A stretch of 64,000 nt of DNA from Trochalopteron elliotii. Taxonomy: Eukaryota; Chordata; Aves; Passeriformes; Leiothrichidae. Made by a program: the position numbers and the translations under genes. This document shows positions 1 to 13,055 of the stretch, one piece after another (within the stretch, counting starts at the first letter, position 1; each line of letters begins with the position of its first letter). The notes under the pieces were generated by a model. That model ran no database searches. It saw nothing but the letters and a program-made list of their open reading frames with translations, and was not told the DNA's origin. Where the stretch lies: assembly GCA_024734555.1 (NCBI GenBank), contig JANPWX010000215.1:3452622-3516621 (forward strand), written 5' to 3'.

Positions 1-805
1 AGGTCTTTTGCTACAGGATCTCTAGGTTCATGGCCCTTGAGGTGAAGGACAGGTAGAAGGGTAGCCTTTGTTTCTTGAATGTCACAATCCAAGGTTACTG
101 CATAAAAAGCAGCAAGTATTTCCCCCTTCTTTGCATTTTCAGATGACAGGTCCATCTTTGAACTCAGACAAAGAGGTTTCAAAAGGGCAGCTTCAAGAGA
201 TACCCGCCCTCTTGCAACTGCTGTTCTCTACTAGATGGCTATGCATGCTTCTCCTCTTGAGACCCAAAGTAATTTTCCAGCAGTTGTTTTGGCTACTCTT
301 TTTTGTTTGCCTTTTTGATAGCTTGTTTCTTTATTTTGTTTTTTTTTTTTGTTTTGGGGTGTTGGTATTTGGTTTTTTTTTTCTTTTTTGGGGGCAAGGC
401 AGAATGGGGATTTTTTTTTGCTATTTTTAGGTAACAGGAACATGTCAACCTATTTTTGTCATTTGAACACCTTTTTCCATTACTCCATGATGAATCTATT
501 TTCTTAATTTCAGTTCACAGTCTACTAGGCTATTCAATCTGCTTAATCCTTGCTGAGCTGTAAGAATGACTGCTGTTAAATCTGCAACATTTCCTTTGTC
601 CAAATGACCAGGGAAGCCCATTAGGTGAATTGGGCACACCTCGCTTTGGCCAAAAGGCACTACACATCAGTTTCTAAATTATATTTATTTGATTTGTTTT
701 TCTTTCTTTTGAAGTTTGTTCCCTGAACGTTCTTAGTGTTAAGTCAGATTGGTAAACAGGTAGTTGTGTGGGTAGCATTTTTGGATTTCTGGAATTAATG
801 GATTA
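1..805. other. Unique AT-rich sequence, no gene seen
   Basis: No repeat family or coding exon is recognised here. The main feature is a T/G-rich low-complexity stretch at about 325-420, with T runs broken by short G runs. It opens a 120-codon frame on one strand and a lysine-rich frame on the other. Both translations are homopolymer artefacts (strings of Phe/Leu or Lys/Asn) and I do not treat them as genes. Confidence 0.6.
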
Positions 806-972
806 CAGATCACAGGATAGGTTAGGTTGGAAGGGATCACAATTGGTCATCTGGTCCAACCTCCCTGCTCAGCCAGGGTTATCCTAGAGCACATGGCACA
901 GGACTGCATCCAGACTGTTCTTGAATATCTCCAGTGAGGGAGATTCTACAATCTCTCTGGAAAAATCTGTTT
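806..972 (-). mobile_element. CR1 LINE 3' end fragment (antisense)
   Basis: Read on the plus strand this is the reverse complement of an avian CR1 3' end. A GGTTGGAAGGGATCAC block is followed by CATCTGGTCCAACCTCCCTGC, then a stretch ending in ACAATCTCTCTGG, in the order known for CR1. The element is 5'-truncated, as most CR1 copies are, and has no coding capacity. The 3' terminus should be near 806, where short ATCACAGG-like repeats replace the usual octamer tail. Both boundaries are approximate. Confidence 0.85.
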
Positions 973-3865
973 ATTTATTTCAGTTATAATTATTCCATAC
1001 ACTTACTTTCTTCCATATTCTGGAGAGATCTTCAAGTGAGGGGGCCAAATAAACAAATCAGGTCCTGGGTCTTCTAGGTTCTATGCCCCCAATCTCATGC
1101 ACAATCACCTGTCCACCTGCACCTCTGGGCTCAAAATTACCCTCCTTAACTGAATCCTGACTGAAGCAAGGCAATTGACTACACTGAGGTGGTTTGGTAT
1201 GCACATTTGCTCATTTTGGTTAAAAATACAACAGAGGTATTTGTTAGTCTTTTAATATACTAATTGCATCAGTAGTCTCTCAAGATTAAAAATTTAATAG
1301 CTAAAACAATTATTGAAGATAGAGTAACAAAAAAACCCCACAGAGTTTGCCAAAGAATAGTTGTCTCTTCTTTCATGCATTTTAATTTGAGGCTTCAATG
1401 CCAAAACATATTAGAAGCACTGAGCCACCTGCTTTATTTTCTCCTTATCATTAGGCTCACTTTGAATATTCATAGTTCTCAACAGACAGATTAATCCTCC
1501 CCATGTTATCTTGCATCATGGATCTTTCTCTGAAATAAATGAATACAGAACATCTAGCACTTCCCAGATTGTGGTTTTCTGACCTGTAAATTTAATATTA
1601 AACCTAAAACTAATGTTGAAGACTATATATTAACCATTTTTTTTTTAACTTTTAAAAATGAAATTTCTGTGGTTGCTATGCAAGAATTCTTGAATAAGTT
1701 TTAAGTTTCTTTTAAACAGAAAAACAGCTATGGTTAGGTCAGGTAGTTTTTGGGATAGGCTTAGCCCCAAATCAAAACCATAACACTGCACTGTAGAGAT
1801 CCAAATAAAAGATTCAAACCAAAAATTGACAGTATTTATATTTTGTTAATGCCCTGAAAAATGGCCCCACATGGGACTATAACACAATTAGCCACCCATG
1901 AATAAAAATAATAATTCATAAAGCAACAACACAAAAAGTCAGATTCAATGAGAAAGATTTACACTGTCCTATCTTGAATGAAGTAATATTACTTGTATAT
2001 ATTTTAAAAAGCAGTCAGCATGCAGTTGCCTGAACAGTTCCTTAATATTCAGTATTTGCAGAGGAAATTCTACACATCTTTCCTCAACTATCTAAAAAGT
2101 TTTGGAAAGTTGAGTACCTGCTGGTCAGCTTGACTAATATCTTTCTCTGTACTGAATTCTCCAGAAATATCTAGTACTGCAGTACATAGGTGTCCCAGAA
2201 GCTGAAGGAAACCAGGCTCACAGAAAATCACATAGGCAGTCTATGAAGATTACCATAAAATTGTAAATGTACAGACTTTTATTTCTGATATAAATTCACA
2301 TTTTCTGACATGTTACCACCTTCCTAAAACCCTAGATAAAGGACTGCCCTTTCTGGTGGTATTCATGGAGGGAAAAGCCACTTTTTTCATGGGAACGGAC
2401 ATGAGAAGTAATAAATGTATTAAAGAACATGTTATTATGGCACTTCAGCATTTAAGAGCTTCTATTTTTTTTTTTTTTACACTGGTCACTAAACTGGAAA
2501 CCTAAACCTCCAGCTTGGGCATCTAGCTTGTAAATAAGTGATTTTCAAGTGGTATTTAAAGAGCCAGTAAGAAATACTGAAGAAAATTGCACACAAAACC
2601 CTATAACCTCTTCGGATCATATATGCTCTATTAACTGCAAAGACATATTGTCTTCCAGGAGTAACATAAATGAAGAAGCCAGAAGAAAACAGAACCCGTT
2701 TGGGAACTGCAAAGAAATGATTATTTAGTCAGGAGATACTGACAAATAGGTAGATAGATCCTGAAATTACTAGACAATTTCAATGAAGAATAAGATATAT
2801 AGCCAAAACCAAAAAAAAAGTTTAAGAAAATGGTTAATTACTTGTTAACATATTAACAAATTAACATTAGGAAACAGATAAGCCAAATTATTGACCAATT
2901 GGAAAGATAAATCAAAATGTGTTAGTGTTTTTAATACACGGATTCCTACCCTTCACCTTGAAAAAACAAATACTGACTAATTTGAATTTAAGTTTTCAGG
3001 ACAGAGAAAGTTCCCTTTGTCTGAAAAGAGAATTACCTGTATACTAACAAGACTAATAAATGGTCCCCTGCAGCATTAAAGTGACTTTCCCCTTTTGGGA
3101 ACAGAATTAGAGAAATATTTAGACAGTACTAACACTGAAACGTTGATAATCAAATGAAAGTGAGGGTGGATTGGCTGCATCAGGAGCAACAATTTGTTTT
3201 GGTTGGTGGTTAGAGCCTATTGAGAAAATTTGGAAAATGAATTAAGAGATGAAAGCCCTTGGAAGAGCAGTTTTGTAACCACTCTAAAAGAATAGTGGGC
3301 TTTATTTCAAAAGAAGCCAGTCATTTTAAATGAAGAAGAACCCCACAGAATTTCATTCTCCCATGACTAAAGTCTAAAAATATAACCCTTGTCTCCTCTC
3401 TTGTAAGTAAAAAAACCCCCATTTATCAGTTGTTCTAGCAACTTTAATACACTAAAATTATTCAATTTTGGTTGCATCAGAAAAAAAAGGCAAAGACAAA
3501 AAAAGTGAAGGAATTTGTCTAGCTGCACTTTGGTACATAGATTTCCAGTCAAGTGAAATAATTTAATTTTTATGATGGAGAATTTTGGTAAGGAGCTACC
3601 CTGAATCTTTGGCAGGTCAGAAACAGTAGAAAAAAAAAATTAGTCTGCTCTCATTTTTATGGGAGTCAAGACTCCCTTACAGATATATCACAGGAAAACA
3701 TCCTTGCCACTTTATTATTTATTGCTTTAGTGTATAAGCCACCATTATTTTTAAATTATAGGGAATTTTAAAGTACACATGACAACGTGCACATATGAAT
3801 AAACAATGCCTTTGAAGGTTATAGTTCACAAGAAGTTGTGGCCTAATATAACATTCAAGATACGT

Positions 3866-3891
3866 AATAGTACCCATCATTGGGTACTATT
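3866..3891. repeat. Perfect 11-bp inverted repeat with 4-nt loop
   Basis: AATAGTACCCA at 3866-3876 is followed by a TCAT loop and its exact reverse complement at 3881-3891. The stem can form in DNA or in RNA of either strand. There is no T run after it and no gene next to it, so no function is assigned. Confidence 0.8.
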
Positions 3892-5637
3892 GGCTACGAC
3901 AAATATCACAGCAGTCAAAAAGCAGAGTTCCTACAACAGTCACTGGAAGCTGCTTATCAAATTATGTATGGCCCAAATAATAGGATTCTCCATGCTGTAT
4001 AAGTGGAAATGCTAGTAAATCCAAAGATGAAGCAATAAATTACTACATTTAAGTAATATTTTTTCCCCAGTAAATACTATTCCTTCTTCACCAAACAAGA
4101 ATGCCAGTGCCTTTCATTTCTTTTAACAATAGTTACACCACTGATGAAAGAAGACATATTTAGCCTGTATTAGCATAATACCCCAAACACCTTACTTTTT
4201 AATGTGTTCTTTTTCCTGTTTCAGATCAGAGCTTTCTATCATCATGCTGCATAATAAGCTGGATAACATCACAAGGAGAATTATTTCTTAATGGTCACTT
4301 CCCTCCATCAAAGGATATGGAAACAATCAAACCTGAATTAAACAAAAGAACAGGCAGCTGAGGAGAGCAAGAAGTGTCAGCAATGTTTCTCTTCATTGGG
4401 ATTCCATAGCAACTACAGGTAGCTTATACAACCAATTACTGTGAATTTTAAAGTTGTGTATTTCTACATGAAAGTCCCAGACTTCAGCACACAAGAAGTG
4501 TGCAGTGGATCCATCAGTAGCAACACAAGATGAAAAATGGTCATGCCCATGGGGCTGGGAAGGTATCACAAATGGCACACACCCCTGAAATTCAACCAGG
4601 TTTCCTTTGGATTATGCCTTCACACACTTGGCAAGCAGGATCAGTAAACCTCAGCTAAACCATCCAAGTAAGAGAGCCTATGTAACTATGCATTGCCAAT
4701 TCTATTGTTGGGGTTTTCTTCCCCCCTCAGATTTTGCCATATAAATTCTCATTGAAGGTAAAAGCTTTTTTCATAAAGGCTTATCCCCATATTTTGACAT
4801 TACAAAGCAGCTGTGGTTAGCCATGGTATGTGCACATGTGGGAGAGTTACAGGCTTTTCTTTTGGTTTGAGCAAAGGCCAAGGTAGCTGCTGCCACATGC
4901 TGCAATCCAGAATCCCTCATGCCTTTATTGCCCATTATAAGAAGACACAAAAAAGCTAATTTTCTACATCATAACCAGAATTTTATTCTGGTCTTCTGTG
5001 ACACCATAGGGTTTTCAAAGGAACATTAAAGATGGCACACTAACTTGTCTTTAAAAATTACTTCCAATTAACTCTCCAGGCCCAATTAATCAAGGATTGG
5101 AGCTCTTTTCTGGTGTGTCTAATGGCAACAAATTGTGAAAATAATCAAGGAAGTAATTAGATTAAAGTTAGTTACTTATCTTCACCTGATGCCATGAAGT
5201 TTTACAGCAAAGGAAAATTTTATACATTGTTTATATATTTGTGCATATTGAATTTAATGCAGTTGCAGTTTGTCTGATTGATTTGAACTCTGCAACAACT
5301 GCACAGTGAACTACCTGGAACCTATAAGCAGTTGTATTTATAAAGGAGAATTGAGTGTTTTCACTTGTTGAATCATAATTTTTTCATATCCTCTGCTCTT
5401 TCTAGGATGAAGAAGACTGTTTCTGCATTAATTATTTCAACGTTCTGCTTCAACACAACAAGATATTTGCCCTGCATTACAATGGCTTATACGAGCATAC
5501 TGCTTATATAGCAAAACTTTCTAAATAACTGTCAGTCTGCAATTACTTAGCATTCAGAAATACCCTGAGAAAAAGATGTTTGTATTTAGCAACGCTTTCT
5601 TATTGAAAGAATTAAAACTTCTTTTTTATAGATTTTT

Positions 5638-5653
5638 GTTGTTGTTGTTGTTT
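5638..5653 (+). repeat. (GTT)n microsatellite
   Basis: About five GTT units lie in a T-rich context. It is a short simple repeat with no other feature. Confidence 0.8.
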
Positions 5654-8600
5654 TCTAATGTAATTTTGTAAAGAATTTCCACCATCCTTAGTAGTCAAGA
5701 GACAAGTTGTATCATGCAGTCCATAGGTCAAGGCATTAATAGAAGTTCAGGTCTAACTCCTGCTGGTACTTCAGGTAGAGGGAGAAGAAAAATTAAAGCA
5801 CATTAGGATAGCCTCCTCTTCTCCTTTTAGGTAATTTAGTGCATATTTAGACATACAGAGTATCTTTAGAATCTCTGGAATACAAAAACAATGCCTGCTC
5901 CATCTCTTATTAACTGTGATTATGACCTATTTAACAGCATTAAAACTTTCCCAGTTTAAACTGATAAAGTGGTTACTCTGCTTGCCTACAGCCTATTTTA
6001 GGATTGATTTTCATGGACCCCCTGGCACTCAAAGTGCTTTGAATGTTTCACAGTTTTGCAAACCGAGTATTTAAGTAAACCAAATTTAACAAAAGTAGTA
6101 TTCATTTTTTTGTTCTTCCTTGCACCAGTAATGTCTGCCACACAGAATTCTCCCTTCCCACTATGTTTCCTCTCAGAAGAATCATTGGTCATGTATATTG
6201 AAGGACAAAAAATTCTTAATTTTCCTATTTTGTGCAATCAGCTGAGCGCACCCAGCAGAAATCAAGCCTCAAGCTAAAGTTGTACTATTGGACCCGTGAA
6301 AACTAAGAGTTATTTGAACTGCAGATGCTGGAAAATAGCAGTGCTAATTCTTCTGAGAGATTTGTAATCTAACAAATTAAAGTAATTTTATTATCCTGCA
6401 GCCACACGTGCAATTTAAGTTCTGCAGAATGATAGCCTCTATTAGCAACCCCAGTAAAGACAAACTAATAAAAAACTCTGCTTTATGCTTTCCAGAAAGC
6501 AGACACTACATTGACATCAAGACAGCAAGTTTAAAACTAGAGGGCAAAGGATTTATTGCATAATCTTCCATCAAGCTAAACACTGTCTGGGCACACCATA
6601 TGATTTTTCTTCATCAAGACTGTTGTCACTTTGCTGTGCTTTCCACTACTTTCCTCTTTAAAGTGGTTAATTTCATTACACTCCAGAAGTGAGGGTTAGG
6701 GAGTAGGAGTCTGAGGAGGTGGCATGAAGATAATTTTAGAAAACAAACTGAAACTTTTCTAGTGAAAGATTTTGGCAGCAAAAATTAAGAAACCAGATTT
6801 GCTTGTGATAAGTTGACCCCATTTTCCAACTCAAATATCACTTTACGTTAACCTCAAAATAGAGTCATAAGGAAAAAAAACATAACTGCTTTTCCAAAGC
6901 AAAAAAAAGAAACTTCAAAACCCTTGCAAATTCACTCTTTGGAAATAGGCATTTCTCAGTAAGGGCTGGGAAAGGGCACAAAAACTGTTATAACTTCTGC
7001 TACAAGTATTTTGCTCTACTTGTGTGATAACAGAGGTTTGCATTTTAGGAAGTTACGCTTATAGCAGTTTTTCCACACAAAGGATCATAAATTCTTATTG
7101 GTAGCCCATTTGCACTCACTTGCAGCTTTTTATAGGGACAAAATGATCTGGAAAAGATTTCTGGGGTCAAGACAGTGTACCTGAACATCTCTTAGTAAAC
7201 AACTTATTCCTGAGGTGCTACTCCTATTTCAAAATAATAAAATAATGTTCAGATTTCTTTGAAGGCTTTGTTGCCATATCTATCACTCTTTCCCATCAAG
7301 TCCAACACTGACTCTATTGTTAGCACCTGTTTCCTGATAGAGGAGAACTTCAGGGGAAAAAAATCCAAAACCACACTAAAGTACCCAAAAAAACCAAACT
7401 CCCCATAACACTCTAATATCCCATTTGTTTAAATGTTCATTGAAATGAACACAACCTTAAAATTCTCTTTTTTATTGTGCAAGTATAACACATGCAACTT
7501 CTTTTATATCTTCAGTGAAGCCTCTCTGGTATGGTATCTTCATGTTTATTAATTATGTCTGTAGACTGTGCATAGATGTTAATAATGAGAGCCTATGACA
7601 AAACTAGTAGCCAAGTCACTGTTTTTGTAAAATATCACTTTTATGTTTCTTTAACAATTTCTGCTCCCTGCTAAACTTTATTTATATACTTTTATTTTTT
7701 GTATTTCTTTATCATATATACCCAGCAAAATAAGAGAATCTTTTGTGTTATCAACATTTCTACTGATGTACTCAAAAAATGTGCTTCTAATATTTGATGC
7801 ATTAAAAAAAACCCTAAACATTTAATAATTTAAAGTCCTTAAACAGGGAAAAATACTCAGTGCTTTGGCTTATAGCTCATATCTCTTCCTTTTTCATCAT
7901 ACTCTGCTTATTTTCCTTTTAGCCAATTTCGTTAGGAACTTAAGAGAAAAGGAGTTGCCAGTAATGGAAGAACAGCCAAAAACCCCTATCAAAGAAGAGC
8001 CAAACCTGAACCACACTTAAAATCAAGCATTTCTCTAGGCCTTCACAAAGTAAGTGAAGTTTCAGTTACCAGCAGGTGATCAAGTATTCTGTAAAACAGA
8101 TTCAATCTTCAATCTCCTTTGAGAAATTCCTGCAGAAAGTAGTGATTTCTATGTTTAAGATTCTACTTTTAAAGCATTTTATATCATTCCAGTAGAATTT
8201 AAATTCACAAACTTAGAATTCTAGTGTATTGTTAAGAATCTTGGTGACCCCTGACAGCCTCAAACTATTAGATTATAAAATTAACCAACTTCTAGTGTGT
8301 TTCAATAGGATTCATTTGATTTCATTGGTTTTACATCAAAATCTGCCTTCCACCATAAGAGTCACAACTTGGGCTGCTAAGCACTACAAATGACCCTTCT
8401 TCAGAAGAAGAGACTTTAAAGAAAAAACTCAACAATCAACATTATATATTTCTAACTGCTTATTTGCACAATGTTGAAGATCACTGGTAGCTTAGAAACA
8501 TTGTGTAGGTGTCACCCTGAGGAATTATCCATAAATTTCACAAGAAGTATTGCTAAGTTGAAGTTATACAGATATATAAAGAAGCCACACAATACAAAAT

Positions 8601-9820
8601 ATTAGCTGTCCTAACAGTACTTAATGTTACATTACCTCTGCTGTCTAACACTTTGGACTGCCAAAGTCTTGAAAATTTCAAGTAAGTTAAATTTAACATC
8701 TTCACCCTGCCCAGGAAGCCACTGAATTTTATGAGCATTTTCAGCATGTATTCTCAGCATGAAATTCCTTTTAAAAAGCAGGCAGACATATGTACCAGTT
8801 TAAACTAACAGAAGGATACACTTCTCTGTTTCACAAGAAAGTTCGGTTGCTGACAAACAAGGTGACAGGGATAAGGTCTTAATTTGAGTAAGACAGTCTT
8901 TCCCATATCCTTCCCTTCAGGCTGGAAATGTGAGAAACTTGTAACAGTCAGCAGCACCCTCACAGTAAGTTTGTGTTGAATTCCAATTGCACTCTGCAGT
9001 TACAGAAAGAAATATCAGACAGGCTCTTAATTTATCTACAGGAGATAAAGACGAGTCTGAGCCTCAGACAGAAGTAACGTTCCCTCTTTGCTGGACACTG
9101 TGTTATTGACTCTTGGGGGCATGAGAGTGATAGTGTCAAGTCAGGAGAAAATGACTAGAATGGTATTTTTTGCACTAGAGACACAGACTTGCACCTTTTG
9201 ACAGCCCTAAATAGTTTAAATAGGCAAAATACCCAGTGAGAATATTGTTCTGTTTGTGATAACTATATTTGTGACACATAAGCTTTACACCTCACATATG
9301 CTCTCTGTATGTATATTCCTTCATTTTTCATGCATATCTCATTAAAAACACTTCTATTGAAATAATATCTAGAATTTTTTTCAATCCAAAGCTACATCAT
9401 TTTTTTTCCTAGTTTTCCCCCCCCCCCCCATTTGAAATCTGGAGATCACAGACACCTGGGCTAAAATACTCATTATACACATTGAACCAAATGTACAACA
9501 TTTGTGTTCTCAACAGGCTGTTTGTAACTACCTCAGTAAAGACACTGCTTGGCACATGACAGTACGTCGTTTTCCCTCTGTAGGCTCACACCAGTGGACA
9601 AGCCATGGCCTACACTATAAACCAAAATTAACATGGAAACCTTGACCAGTAAGTGACTGTGGAGGGATACTTGCAGCACTTGAGTGCTACTGCAATTGCT
9701 ATAATGAGTATTTATTTGAACCTTGTGCCAAGGCCTTGAGTGCACCAACAAAGTTTCAACTGCCCCCATTTCACATGAGACCTCCACCCACTTGGTCTCA
9801 GTTCACACCAATTCCCTGAT

Positions 9821-9866
9821 AAAAAAAAAAACAAACAAACACCAACCAAACAAAAAACCAACCAAA
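9821..9866 (+). repeat. A/C-only low-complexity tract
   Basis: Forty-six consecutive bases contain only A and C, beginning with an A run and continuing as CAAA/CCAA words. It is one of several such tracts in the window. It could be a decayed retroposon tail or a simple-sequence expansion. Confidence 0.75.
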
Positions 9867-11013
9867 TAAAAAACCACAGTGGAAAGCCATGACAGGTAAC
9901 TGATAAGTTAAATGTGCGCCATTTACCAGGAGGTACTAATTAAGAAAAGAAAGGCAAATTCTTCTGTGACAAATGCACTCAAGAATAACTACATTGAAAT
10001 CAATCTTCCAGAAAGTTGAGTTTTAGGAAGAGGACAAAACAACTTTTGACAGCTTTTATCTAAAATGCATTTGAACTGACCTCTAGAGTGTGATTCAAAT
10101 CATATTAAATTTGCAGCATACTACTATAAAGAGACCATTCTGTGACACAGGGTTTGCAACCTCAGGATAAGAGAAATAAACATATTTGACAAAGAAAAGG
10201 TGTAAGAAAGGTACCAAGGACAGAAAAAAGGCAGGTACAAACAGGGCAATAAGCAATTTTCACAGCATATGCCACTTTTCTGCTAGTACATAACTTAATT
10301 ACTTCAAAAGTACTGTTACAGTGGAAAAGAAACGCTCCTTTGAACCTCTCCTCCTAAGCCTTCTTTTACTCCTCTTGTAGCCATTCTCTCTTCAAATGGG
10401 TTTTCCTCAGGGGTTTGGCTAAACAATGCAAACACTGGTGCAGTTTATTCTACCTGGCAGTTTTTACAGAAAACTGCAAATAAAAGTTGAGTAGGATTCT
10501 GAAGCACTGATAAGCCTCTAACTACAACCTGAAGTGTTTCAGTCCTTTAAATTCTGGCCCAGGAACAGGGACTTTTAAACTTGAGCTGGACTAAATTACC
10601 TAAAGTGATATTTAGTCATCAAATGACTGGATGGTCCTTCACCCAGATTCCATTGCCCTCATTTTCTAAGCTCAAAATTTGTCTCACTTTTTCTTTATCT
10701 CTATGGCTTTTAGCTATAAAATAAGAACTAATTTTACCTTTAAGAAACCTAACCCTAAAGCAATGTTCTACGGGTTATACATTATATCTATATGCAAGCC
10801 TTTAAACTTCAACTGTCTTCAAAACAGCTTTGAAACTAACTTAATACACCAGTAAAAGATGAGTTAATAAGTGCTCAAGATATACTAAGTATATTGAAGT
10901 ACTTATTAAAGCAATATAACTATGAATTTAGTTTCAACTATTTCTAATGCAACATTATGGATTTTTACATACTGAAGTTTAAGTTAAATTTTTTTTTTTC
11001 TTTGTTTTAAAAG

Positions 11014-11018
11014 AAGAA
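11014..11018 (+). repeat. Left target-site duplication (AAGAA)
   Basis: AAGAA lies immediately before the TG that opens the LTR, and the same five bases follow its closing CA at 11555-11559. A 5-bp duplication is typical of ERVL-like elements, whereas ERV1 usually makes 4 bp and ERVK 6 bp. Confidence 0.85.
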
Positions 11019-11554
11019 TGTCGTGGGTTGATGGTGCCTCCTATCCCAATCATGCAGCTTTGTCCCTGTGTTCTACGTTGTTATGTCTAACAGCTGCCCC
11101 CCCCCCCCCCCCTTCGGCAGGCTGTTCTGCCGCGGTGGGGCTACTTTTCTTTGGCTCTTGTTTTTTGGCTTTTGCTAGCTTTCGCTGCTTCCATTTTTTT
11201 TTTTCCTTTTTTTTTCCCCGCTCCCTTTTCTTTCTTCCCACCCCCCCCCCCCCCCCCCCAAGATCATTGGACCAGCTCTGGACCTGACCTGGGAATATCT
11301 GGGATCTCCGGGGCCCGCAAGAGAAGCTCTGTGCCCTCCCTTCACAGCAACTGCCTGAGTATCATCTGGGGCTATTTTTCTTTTCCCTTGTGTTGGGGAG
11401 TGTTTTTGTTTATTTGTCAATAAATAGGTTTTTTCCACTTCTCCTCTGAGGAACTCCTTCTCAAACCCAGAGCTGGGGGAAGGGGTGGTGGAGGTTTGTT
11501 TTTCTGGGGGGCTCCTTCTGGAGACCTTCCCCTAATTTGTCCTAAACCAGGACA
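11019..11554 (+). mobile_element. Solo LTR of an endogenous retrovirus, ERVL-like
   Basis: The 536-bp element starts TGTCGTGGG and ends CCAGGACA, so it has the TG...CA termini of an LTR. It is flanked by identical 5-bp duplications, which means no internal retroviral sequence remains; this is a solo LTR left by recombination between two LTRs. It differs from its surroundings in higher GC content, two long C runs (16 at 11097-11112 and 19 at 11241-11259), a T-rich stretch, and an AATAAA signal at 11419-11424. The signal fixes the plus orientation and puts the R/U5 part on the right. Open frames of 60-90 codons inside it are proline- or lysine-rich artefacts of the C and T runs. Class is inferred from duplication length; the subfamily is not known. 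Confidence 0.88.
11419..11424 (+). promoter_or_regulatory. LTR polyadenylation signal AATAAA
   Basis: The canonical hexamer lies about 400 bp into the LTR and is followed by a T-rich stretch. This is the usual place for the R-region poly(A) signal and supports plus-strand orientation. Confidence 0.6.
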
Positions 11555-11559
11555 AAGAA
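11555..11559 (+). repeat. Right target-site duplication (AAGAA)
   Basis: This is an exact copy of the five bases at 11014-11018, directly after the terminal CA of the LTR. Confidence 0.85.
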
Positions 11560-13055
11560 TTAACCACTTGACACCCCCCCAAAAAAAAAAAAAAATTGTC
11601 AATTTAGACACTAGTAAGCTGTGAAAAAGCTCTTCCAATTCTGGTCTGCAGGCAGAAACAGTCAGTACCCACAAGAATTCTGCACTGCTCAGTTCACGTC
11701 AGCAGATATTTTTATTTATCATGGTTAAAATACAGCAACAGTACCTGCTCGCATCTTTGCAAATGATGCACCATGTATCTTCTTGAGATCTGCAGCTGTT
11801 GGTCACATCGAAAAGCATCAGATAGGTATAAGTGCATAATTCCATCAGTAGGAGGCTGTACCCTGGTTTGAGGAACCTCTGTGAATATCAGTATCTGAAG
11901 GAGACACAGCAGGCCCTAGGCCACCACTGGGATGTTGCTTTGAATAACTCTTCTGTCCCAGAGAGGCAGGAAATTACTGACAATTTTGGGTTATACAGAA
12001 ATCTAGGATGCCTTAAGTCCTGGCATCCTTGCCACTGCTTGCCTTTAGAAGCAATCTGAATCAGTCCAAACACCTCTTCTCTCTGAAAAGAAGATCAAAA
12101 TCTGAACTAGACATTAGCAACAACTCTCTCCTCTTCCCTATGGCCTTCCCAAGTCAACTGCCTGCCCAGCAAAAATACCTTCCATGACTCCTCCACAAAT
12201 GCTCCTCAGCTGGTACCAGAACGCTTCCTTTTACGGCAGCTACTTCCTGGACTCTTCATCACAGCAGGAGATCATTAAGCTCTTCATTAATCCTGCTGTC
12301 CTATCCTTCTGAAAGAAAGAGTCCAATGGCTTAGGAACACGATGTACAGCTTTTTGCAGATCCTGAGGTATCAAACTTAATTTCTAATGGGTTCATGTGA
12401 AAAACACTTTTTTTAAAGTTAATTTAAGCTTTCCTCAGAGTGATTTAATGTTTCATCTCCAGAACAAATATTTTCTGAGACCACAAAATAATTCTTTCAA
12501 TTGTTGGGGCATTAGACATTGTTTCATTTTCTTAAAGGATGTGCAGCCAGATAACCTATGAAATGTAAACAGATTTTGTGCCCTTAACTGCTCTTAAAGG
12601 GATTTACATACTTCTGTGTAATTAAAGAAAACATTTATGGAATGGAAAAAATTGAAGAATTTTTTAAAAACACGTTTAAAATTATTTGCAAGTTCATGAC
12701 ATGAAAAGATGTGAATTGTTTAGTATGGTTTATAACTTCAAACAAATAGTATTTCCCTGATATGAATGACAATGCAATAAGCAATGAAATGACATAGATA
12801 TACCTTACATCAAAAGAAGCTTGTCTTCTAGAAATTCAGTTTCACATCCTTGAAACTTTTACCTTTAATTTTATGGTTGCTGCCATATGTACAATAAAGT
12901 TTTGATGATAGATGATCCGATTAAAATTTGTAAAGGTACAAATACATTAACAATCAGAGCATTAAGCTGGGTTTTTCTGTAGCTTTAAATTTTTATGGCC
13001 TATTTTTTATGTTTCTTTTCACATAATCAGCTCAGAGAAATGAACTGACAGACTC
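11560..13055. other. Unique sequence; possible 3' UTR side of the 13.06-kb candidate exon
   Basis: No repeat is recognised apart from an A run just after the LTR. The part at about 11640-12330 has a higher GC content than its surroundings but no frame with coding character. If the minus-strand exon ending at 13056 is real, this segment would hold its 3' UTR. A reverse-strand ATTAAA lies near 12865 and a reverse-strand AATAAA near 11713. Confidence 0.35.

Larger units (their letters stand above)
973..11013. other. 10-kb unique AT-rich block without recognisable genes
   Basis: All six frames are broken by frequent stops; the few open stretches of 60-84 codons show no family motif and no consistent splice signals. 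Small features inside are a (GTT)n run at about 5638-5653, a perfect hairpin at 3866-3891, a 13-base C run at 9417-9429 and an A/C-only tract at 9821-9866. The stretch 5050-5330 is rich in TAATTA/ATTAAT-type homeodomain words and could be conserved non-coding DNA. That cannot be decided without an alignment. Confidence 0.5.

Noticed and set aside
68..430. 120-codon open frame rich in Phe/Leu
   Set aside because: The right half is created by T/G homopolymer runs; no motif or splice context supports it.
10581..10620. GAGCTGGACTAAATTACCTA resembling a CR1 3' end
   Set aside because: The match is about 15 bp and neither flank continues as CR1.
10741..10760. CCTAACCCTAAAG word resembling the telomere repeat
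   Set aside because: Only about one and a half imperfect units; not an interstitial telomere array.
11018..11674. Overlapping Pro- or Lys-rich open frames on both strands
   Set aside because: They are translations of the LTR's C, T and G runs and downstream A/C runs, not genes.
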